DNA of 64,000 nt from Rhodocollybia butyracea (taxonomy: Eukaryota; Basidiomycota; Agaricomycetes; Agaricales; Omphalotaceae): NCBI GenBank assembly GCA_015501585.1, contig JADNRY010000029.1:1-64000 (forward strand), written 5' to 3'. The notes under the pieces are model-generated. The model was not told the DNA's origin, searched no databases, and worked only from the letters and a program-made list of their open reading frames with translations. A program made the position numbers and the translations under genes. Positions 56,253-64,000 of this stretch are shown one piece after another. How positions within the stretch are numbered: position 1 is the stretch's first letter; each line of letters begins with the position of its first letter.

Positions 56253-58201
56253 TTACTCGGTAGTACGGAATGTGGGATGTGTAGCCAGACGCTGTCGTAT
56301 GAGGTCTATAACTCCGGGTCCATAAACGGGTATTTCATTACCTTGCATTCCCTCTGCCTCGGTGTATGCCTAAAAGTGGCGGACGGAGAGCTTCGTTAGC
56401 AACCAGAATCCGAATCGTACGCCTAGATACACACCTTTGGTGCTTCCCTTTCGGTGACAAACGTGTCGTTCCATACTGCGTAATGCTAAGAAAGATATCA
56501 TCATATTTCTGCAAGTGGTGTATGTAGAGCCGGAGGACTCACTCGGTGTCCAACACTTCGGGAGAGAAACCGATAGTCGAAGAAATACCCTGAATGACAG
56601 GGCAGTGAGTGAAGAGTAGTTAGAAATGAGAAATTGCATACCTCCTGGGGCGAAGATTTCGATTACAGTAGACCATGGCGAAGACGGCATCCAAAGTTGA
56701 TGCTACATAGCAAGAATCAGTAAACGGCAAACGCTGGCCAATAGAGACATACTGTCAAGCCATTTCCATGCACTCCCAGCATGATCTATGAGCGTAATTA
56801 GTATATCGTCACAGCCGAGCTGTCAAAGGCTCGAAAGGCAGACCTGACTTACTGTCGACCTCGAAACCAGCTCGATCTGCTCTTTTACCGACATATTCTC
56901 CATCACCGGAATCTCGACCTCACAAAACCCCTCATCCTGCAATTCTGATAACGAGCGTATAAGGGCTTCGTGATCCTTATCGACTAAGCGTCGTCCGGTC
57001 TTTTGACGTGAGATGTATGTGACGACAGGCTTGCTTTTGGCGGTCTCTTGCGTGATATGAGAGTCAGAAGGTTTTCCCAAAAGGTTCTGGGTAAGTTTCG
57101 CTTGAAGTGGTTTCCAATAAGTACTGGGAGTATCCAGACCCATGGCTGGAGCAATCATCTTGTTGTACCTGGCGGAATCCGGACTAAGGAATCCCGTTTG
57201 GTTTTCGAGCAAATCAAGAGTATACAATCAAGAGGACACGCACTGCCTGTGTGCTGCTCCACGATTAACTATAGCCACGCGTTTGAAAATAACGGTTCTA
57301 TCAAGTCTGATGAAGTCGTTCCATTGATCTGAAGTCTCGACTGATACCGAAGGATGTATCGCCCGCAGGAGAAGCCCGTTTATGTCTGCTTGATCACGCC
57401 ACTGTCCTTCGTCGACGAGCTGTAGTGGGATGTCAGATCTATGTATCACCGCGCGACGAAGATGCTCACTGGAAGCATAAAACGACTAGGGAATGGAAGT
57501 GGGCCAGGCTCATTGATCATAGAATATACTCTCCAGAAACCTAATACGATTTCGCCCCACCAGTGATAATAGTGCTAAATCAAGAGGACGTGAAGAATTT
57601 GAGGAGTCGGTTCATGCTGGAAACTACCTACCCGTAAGAAGAGATTGGTATCGTAAACAATAACCGTCGTGTCATCGATGTGAAGTGGATTATGCCCTAA
57701 CAATTGCTCTGCTTCTTCTATATCTATATATCGCAAATGCTAAACGAGATCTCTGCTCAGAAAAATCCTTGTCCGATAATGGAAACTCACCTCGTCCGTT
57801 GGTACAAGTCGTTCTGGCCCTGCGCTTAGGTCCAACGGAGCAGAGAGTATAGCCTCCCTCGAAGGAAATATAGACGAGTCGAGGCTCACTACAAAGAATG
57901 TACCATTTCGAAGGTACAGGTTGTTGAAAACGGTGAAGCCATTGACATGGGCACCTTGAGGAAGGCAAGTGGTCGGGAACGATGTTTCGGTCACAGCAAC
58001 TGTTGGCCAGAAACTTGATTCCCCCGGTAAAGATTGCATGTCCTCAACAAGTACAGGGTGTTTAGCACAAGACAAAGGAGTTGCGGAGATTGAACATTGG
58101 AACGGCGTGGACAAAAAAGTGAAGAAAGGCACCACGAGGAGAAGCGAGGCCGCCAAAAGAATGATGGCTAAGGCCTGATTTCGAGACCGGACTCTGAACA
58201 T
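56253..58201 (-). CDS. GT61-family glycosyltransferase, copy A
   Basis: The ATG at 58201 starts a type II membrane protein (MFRVRSRNQALAIILLAASLLLVVPFF), as expected for Golgi/ER residence. About nine introns; roughly 470 aa. The luminal part has PQGAHVNGFTVFNNLYLRNGTFFVVSL, HYYHWWGEIVLGFWRVYSM, TYISRQKTGRRL, and the GT61 signature LGVHGNGLTHQLWMP followed by STVIEIFAP, then HYAVWND. The end is EGMQGNEIPVYGPGVIDLIRQRL. A 50-nt intron after SRFMLP removes what otherwise looks like a frameshift; its counterpart exists in copy B. GT61 enzymes transfer xylose, arabinose or GlcNAc to proteins or glycans (EOGT is the animal member). Donor and acceptor are not indicated. Confidence 0.83.
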
Positions 58202-58705
58202 ACAAAGGCGTTCTTGTAGACTTTACGATTATGCGATGCAAGCCTGGCTGATATGATCTATAACGTACCTTCCTGGAGAGTCAATCGTCTATTTTCACGT
58301 TTGAGTAGGGATAACGCGAATTATAACACAAAGAGCGAGTCTACTAAAGAGTTTGTAGATGAGATAATAGAAAAACTTGTGATAAAATGGACTTGCCTGG
58401 TAAAGGATGGAGAAAGAAAGACTCTGCGTAGCCGTAGGGTTTATAAAAGGTGCTTTCATAATAGGAGAAGATCGATCGAGAAGGTAACATAGGAGGAAGA
58501 GGCGGCGTCGTAAGACGGGAGCTAAGCGCTAAGCGCTGAGGCCTAAGGTGCACCGAGCCACTTGACCGAAGGAAGGACAATCGCGAAGCTTACTTTGCAG
58601 AATTGACATACATTGGACAATCTGGCAATCAGGTATAGGCGCTACATAATTTAACGTGACACTCATTTGCCGTTCAAGTTCAAATTGAATTCTTATTCTT
58701 ATGCT
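58202..58705. other. Spacer between the two GT61 genes
   Basis: It carries the promoter of copy A and the 3' UTR of copy B. A repeated AAGCGCT(A/G)AGCGCT motif lies at about 58526. No gene was recognised. Confidence 0.45.
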
Positions 58706-60742
58706 TTATTCGTTTGAAGAAAGTGTAACCAGACGCTGTCGTATAATGTCCACAACTGTAGGTCCATGCACAGGAATTTCATTGCCATGCATCCCTTCTA
58801 CATTCAGGTTCGCCTAGATAATGGCGGATTGAAAACATTGTTGGCGAATGCACACGGAGACACATACCTTCGGAGCTTCGGTTGTGGTCAGAAATGTGTC
58901 ATTCCATAGGGCATAATGCTGAGAAGATAATTAGGTTTCTGTGCGCGGTTACGGTTTTAACACCAACGGACTTACTCGGTGCCCAGCACTGCGAGAGAGG
59001 AACTGGTAGTCGAACAGATACCCTGATTAATGGTGAATGGAATTAACGGTAAGCGTGGTTATGAATGAGGAATTTCATACCTCCTGGGAAGAAGATCTCG
59101 ATGACAGTAGACCATGGCGAAGACGGCATCCAAAGTTGATGCTAAAAATAATCAGCAAACGACAAAGGCTGGTCGATAGAGATATACCGTCAAGCCATTT
59201 CCATGTACTCCCAGCATAATCTATGTGCACAATTAGTACACCGACAAAACCAAGCTGTCAATTGAAGGCTCAGAAGGTAGACTCGAGCCAGTCGTTTCTT
59301 TTGGACACTTTGATGACTGAGATCAGCCGTGTCCGTGCCGAGGGTGTGATTTTCACATCACAAACTCTAGCAGGGGACCGGTTCGAGTCTACTCAGAAGG
59401 CAACTTACTGTCGACCTCGAAACCAACTCGATCTGCTCTTTCACCGACATATTCTCCATGACGGGAATCTCTACTTCACAAAACCCCTCATCCTGCAACT
59501 CTAATAACGAGAGCACAAGTGCTTGGTGATCCTTATCGGCCAAGCGTCGTCCTGTCTTTTGACGTGAGATGTATGTGATGATGGGTTTTCTCTTGACCAC
59601 TGTGGCAGTCCCTTGCGCAATATCTTGGGAAGATCCTTCCAAAAGGTTCTGCGTAAGTTTCGCTTGAAGTTGTTTCCAATAACTACTGGGAGTTTCCAGA
59701 TCCATGGTTGGAGCAATCATCTTGTTGTACCTCGCGGAATCCGAACTAAGGCAAGCCCGCTTGGCTTTCCAGAAAGTCAAGAGAGATCAGCCACGCACTG
59801 TCTATGTGCTGCTATACGATTGACTATGCCCACGCGTTTGAAAGCGACGGTTTTATCAAGTTCGATAAAGTCGTTCCATTGATCTGAAGTTTCAATGGAT
59901 ACCGAAGGATGCATCACCCGCAGGAGGGGTCCGTTAATGTCTGCTCGGTCACGCCATTGTCCCGCGTCGACGAGCTGTCAGGGGATGTCAGATATATCTG
60001 TCGTCGAGCGAAGAAAATCCCAACCGGAAGTAAGAAACGACTTGGAAACGGGAGTGGACCAGGCTCGTTAATCATGGAATATACTCTCCAGAAACCTAGT
60101 ACGACTTCACCCCACCAGTGATAATAATGCTGGAGCAAAAGACGTGAAAACAAACAGAGGGTTTGGTTCATGCTGTACTGACCCGCAAGAAAGTCTTTGT
60201 ATCGTATACAATAACCGTCATGTCATTGATGTGAAGTGGATTATGCCCTAATAATTGCTCTGCTTCCTCTAGACTTATATATCGCAGGTGCTGGAAGACA
60301 TCCTTATTCAGGAAAACCCCTTTCAATAATGGAAACTCACCTTGTCCGTAGGTAAAAGTTGTTCGGGAGGAGCACTTGGATCCAACGGAGCAGAGAGTAT
60401 AGCCTCCCTTGGAGGAAATGTAGAGGGGTCGAGGCTCACTACATAGAATGTACCATTTCGAAGGTACAGATTATTGAAAATGGTGAAGCCATTAACATGG
60501 GCACCGTGAGGGATACTGGTGGCTGGGAACGACACCTCGATCTCAGGATGTGCTAGGTCGGGACTTGTTTCACCAAGTATTGGTTGGATAATATCGACAT
60601 GGGCATGCTGTTTGAACAATAAAGGAGCTACTGAGGTTGAACAGAACGAGGCGGAGTGTGGAAAGATAGAAAATGAAAAGCTTATGAAGAGAGTTGAGGT
60701 CGCCAAAAAGATGAAGGCGAGGTATTGCCGCTTTCGAGACAT
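58706..60742 (-). CDS. GT61-family glycosyltransferase, copy B
   Basis: The ATG at 60742 starts MSRKRQYLAFIFLATSTLFISFSFSIF, a signal-anchor. The domain order is as in copy A: PHGAHVNGFTIFNNLYLRNGTFYVVSL, HYYHWWGEVVLGFWRVYSM, TYISRQKTGRRLADKD, then the HGNGLT-type catalytic motif, and a last exon ending GPTVVDIIRQRLVTLSSNE at 58706. All introns correspond to those of copy A. The intron after VSRST is enlarged by a 114-bp insertion (59278-59391). The two genes are a tandem duplication. Both look functional. Confidence 0.82.
59278..59391. mobile_element. 114-bp MITE in an intron of GT61 copy B
   Basis: Terminal inverted repeats are 12 bp with one mismatch (TAGACTCGAGCC at the left; the reverse complement of the right end reads TAGACTCGAACC). 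They are flanked by a perfect 9-bp direct repeat CTCAGAAGG at 59269-59277 and 59392-59400. The intron of the sister gene lacks it, so the insertion postdates the duplication or was lost there. A 9-bp target duplication is typical of Mutator-like transposases. No coding capacity. Confidence 0.8.
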
Positions 60743-61397
60743 CGTTGAGTACAAAGACTAGGGCGTTCCTAGACACAGACTGGATATAAATACACCGATG
60801 TGATGTAAGTACTTACCGATGGTACTAGAGAAGTTTAATTGTGAAACTGAATAAGTTGAAAGGCATGTGTCGTGCTGTCTGTCACGACCGCAACTTACAA
60901 GAGCCAGGTACTAGGTACTATCGCGGCATGTAAGTAGTGCCTGTAAAAGAGTTTTGGCCGGACCGTAATTGTGGGCGCTAACTTTACTTTTATCGGAAAT
61001 TTGCAAAAATTTTCCTATACAAGGCGGATGCATGGCTTTGAACCGGTAAGACGAAATAATATTAATACATTAATGCCTCTACTGTGCGACTGCACGGCTT
61101 CGAGAACTGTAAGACAGTGCTCCACCTCGCTTGGCTCTCTATTAATTCCGGGGGTACCACTACTGGCGGAGACGACTTTTCCCCTATCAAGAAGCTTATC
61201 TATCGTCACATCCATGTGTTGTGGCACGCATCATTCATGATACTGGCTGGCCGAATATGGGGTGACTTGAACGAGTAGTCAAAAAATACATCACCGTCAA
61301 GTCATAAATAATTGGATTTATTGCAAGCAAAAAAAGTACAGTCGACCCTCAACGAGAGGTGAATCGCGACGACGTGGTACCAAGTGAACCCCGATTC
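60743..61397. other. Intergenic; no supported gene
   Basis: It contains the promoter of GT61 copy B. Short open frames near 60971-61280 overlap each other without family support. Confidence 0.4.
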
Positions 61398-61560
61398 ATG
61401 TGACATGAACACAGTGATCAGTACATAAGTGACTAGAGTACATAAGCGGCGGAACGAGCAAGCAACATACTCTTATCCTTCTCAAGTTCTCATCTCTCCT
61501 ATATTTACTAACACCGTAACCTTACTCACTTATCACAATCCATTACTACATTACCTTACA
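61398..61560 (+). repeat. Possible LTR of a Copia-like element
   Basis: The segment starts TGTGACATG and ends CTTACA (TG...CA ends). It is AT-rich with TACATAAG-type promoter-like motifs and is followed by CGGGTTATCGAGGC, which resembles a tRNA-type primer site. No gag follows and no second LTR is in the window, so this is tentative. Confidence 0.35.
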
Positions 61561-61838
61561 CGGGTTATCGAGGCTAGCTGACGAGGTCTTATCCTGAGTT
61601 ACATAAAGTAGCGCAGTAGCCTGCTCTTGTTCTTGTTCTCGTGTTTAGAATGACTATATGATTCTGCGTTAAAAATTTACAATAAGTCGGAGCACTGCGT
61701 ATATCCGAAAATATGAGCTACTCCCCAAGTGGTAGGTTTCCCAGCCATCGGAGAAAACGCGTACTGGAAAGCTACAGGCCCAAGTTTGAGTACAAACCAA
61801 AGTCTAAACCAAAGTCTAAGATCGGGGATCATGCTCGT

Positions 61839-64000
61839 TCATTCCGCTTCAGCATCATAATCCTTGGCATCCTCTTCGTCGTTATGCCACCTCCGCCTCG
61901 GACCTTCAACTGGCTCATGAACAGATTTATCCGAGTCGTGCCCATTGACCGTTAACCAAGCCTCTAGTCTCCTTCCTAGCTCTCCCCCACGGCCACCACA
62001 AATATCTCCAGTGGTTTCAAGCATCTGTTCCTTCTCCAGCTCCGCAGCAAAAGGTAGTTTCTTTAGCTTTGAAGACGGCTTGCGTCGGGTTATGGGAGAG
62101 CCAAGCATAGTTTCTCCACCTGCATGTTGTGCGCCAGATTTGATGTCTACAATGTCAACGACTCCCAATAATCCATGCGTTCTCTGTTCAATGGTATGTG
62201 CACCGCTGCTCCCAACTCCACTACCAGTGGCGTTTGCAGTGATCGGGGGACTTGTCCAGTTGCTGTCACAATCTACACTATCTGCTAACCATCCCTCCTC
62301 GTGCTCCTCCTCCCCTAGTATGCTAGTCGCCAGACCCTCTTCCCATCCATCCCATTCGATGAAACGATGCGCCAAACGGAGACGCATACCCGTTGTTTCG
62401 TAGTGTAGCCATTCACGGGCGAGATGAGCATTGTCCGGCGGGAGCTGCCGAGAGTGTAGTCCTTGCCGGAATGTAGAGGTTGATAGAGCGGAGGTTGACG
62501 ATGATGCCATCTTGGCGACTATATCTCGGAATATTTTGGCTGTGAAAGGACTGTACTGAAGAAATGCAGGAAGATGAGCACAAGCCCAAAGTGGGCGCGT
62601 GGTGGTGGATTCCCAGTCGATGATACAGGTCTGGAAAGTACCGATATCAACATTTGTGGATGCAAAGATCAGGACAGAAAGCCTACAATTTTGTAATTCT
62701 CCACCTCGTCCACAAACACATTCTCCAGACTAAGATCATGACAGTCTAATCCAAATTCTTCCAGTTGCGAATGTCCAAAGCCTCCTCTGAGTTCCCGTTC
62801 ACGCTTCATCAACCGTTCCATGAGTTCCATCCATCGCGCCATTTCACGCCTGACGCACTCCTCTCTCTCATTGATATGAGCAACCAGAAAAGTCGTCCTC
62901 TGCATCCGCCTATAATCTCTGTACATCGCGTCACCGGGACCTTCCCATTCTTCCTCACTTTCCTCTAAATCCCACTCGTCACTGTCATCGCTTTCATCCC
63001 CGGGAACAGCTTGAACCTGATGATGCCGCGATGATATGATCTCGTCTGGATCCAGATGCAATTTGTGCGGCGCGGCCTTGCCTTCATTCTCGCGAATGAC
63101 ACCGGTAACTTCCCTCTCTATGCACGATTCAAAGTAAGCCTGGGAAGAAGACCATGGACCGCGATTGATTTCGTTGGGATGAACTAGATCTCCTCGGTTA
63201 GAGCCGAAGAAGGGCCAAGAGATTATAGGTCCGACATGATAATCCTGAGATACCAGCGGCTTCGTCGCGGATTTTGCCATGGACGAACTTGAGTTCTGTC
63301 GAGAAAGTATCCCGCTTGGTGGAGGAGACATGGCAAGAGTAGGCGAGAAAGGAAAGGCCGAGTAATGCATCTGGATGGCCTTTGGGGTCGGAGCCGAGGC
63401 ATCAGCGCTCGCACGGGGATTAGGACCAAAATATAATGAGCCAAGCTCAGAGAAGCGATGAGCGAATAAGGGTATAATTAATTCGGCAAGGTTTGTTAAA
63501 AACTTGACGAGGTCGTTGTAGGATAGTGAGTGATAGACTTTAGATAGGGGTATTCCACGAGCCTGTGATGTGGTGAGTAACATTTATGGTTATTTCCGGT
63601 GTCGAGTACCTTGGACATGAGGATATACTCCCCACCGAGACGATTGTATGGGTTGGAATCATAGTGATACACTATTGGAACCGGTATAGCTGTGTGTTCT
63701 CGCAAGTACTGCATAGTCGCCACTTCTGATTCAGTTTTGAGCCTGGGCATGAATTTGCGAGCTACTCGAGCTACTAGTTGTTCCCTGGTAGCAAGAGTTA
63801 CTAGATAGGCCTTGAAGATATTCAGCTATAGCACGACACTATCAACGAATGGATAACCTTGTGAAATGTTCCTTGAAGAAAGCGATGGTCAATATCGATA
63901 CGAACAATATACGAATGGGACACACCGGCACTCATAAACTTTATCCTGACGACTTCGGCTCCCATTTTCTCTCGAACAACGTCCTTGAGTACCTTTCTGT
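61839..64000 (-). CDS. APH/AIM9-like phosphotransferase-fold protein, N-terminus beyond window
   Basis: Partial: the reading starts at the right edge (VLKDVVREKMGAEVVRIKFM). It continues through small introns into GTFHKAYLVTLATREQLVARVARK (N-lobe, nucleotide-binding strand and Lys/Arg), ESEVATMQYLREHT, PVPIVYHYDSNPYNRLGGEYILM, then the C-lobe. The catalytic loop reads DCHDLSLENVFVDE (HDLSxxN) and the metal-binding segment CIIDWES (IDWE). A roughly 230-residue insert with an acidic cluster (DESDDSDEWDLEESEEEWEG) separates YILM from the catalytic loop, and a disordered 200-residue tail ends at 61839. Aminoglycoside-phosphotransferase-type families are large in mushrooms, and most members are of unknown substrate. 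Both catalytic motifs are kept, so it may be active. Confidence 0.8.

Noticed and set aside
57380..57450. Apparent frameshift and stop in both GT61 genes after the SRF(M/L)LP motif
   Set aside because: A 50-nt intron with GT and ACAG borders at the same place in both copies restores the frame, so it is normal splicing.
61945..62403. 152-codon plus-strand open frame
   Set aside because: Antisense shadow of the disordered tail of the APH-like gene.

Overview
The window looks like nuclear DNA of a mushroom-forming basidiomycete (Agaricomycetes). Genes are broken by many introns of about 50 nt with GT-AG borders and no operon structure. Families such as DUF7330, GT61, a Mug190-like SMP/C2 protein and an exo-beta-1,3-galactanase with a Gln-containing active-site motif are typical of that group. 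No rRNA or tRNA gene, CRISPR array or bacterial feature was seen. All gene models were built by hand from splice sites and reading frames; family names come from recognised motifs, not from a search.

Layout. 1-600: 5' end of a Copia retrotransposon on the minus strand, cut by the window edge, then LINE-tail fragments and a hairpin repeat (1.2-2.0 kb). 2.2-10.5 kb: exo-1,3-galactanase, cyclophilin, secreted carboxylesterase, half of a sugar-transporter-like MFS gene, and a DUF7330 gene. 10.6-17.9 kb: a LINE relic, then a 515-codon gene of unknown function split by a 4.7-kb LINE. 19.7-23.5 kb: a GPI-type small secreted protein, a second secreted protein and a second DUF7330 gene. 23.5-27.4 kb holds little. 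27.5-40.9 kb: a UBL3/MUB-like prenylated ubiquitin-fold protein, two tandem methyltransferases, an FHA protein and a Mug190-like lipid-transfer protein.

41.6-56.2 kb is the most distinctive block: six paralogous seven-transmembrane (GPCR-like) genes, two on the minus strand and four on the plus strand. The four plus-strand copies form a young tandem array with copied promoters. Two of the four are broken, one has a frameshifted tail and one has lost its first exon. A single-pass membrane protein gene with a premature stop and a LINE tail lie inside the array. 56.2-60.7 kb: two tandem GT61 glycosyltransferases, one with a 114-bp MITE in an intron. 61.8-64.0 kb: an APH/AIM9-like kinase-fold gene running off the right edge.

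How the genes fit together. Several products act at the cell surface or outside it (galactanase, esterase, secreted proteins, GPI protein, GT61 enzymes), and the 7TM array could sense the environment. That link is inference from neighbourhood only. The stronger message is genome dynamics: gene duplication, frameshift decay and nested mobile elements whose boundaries can be read directly.
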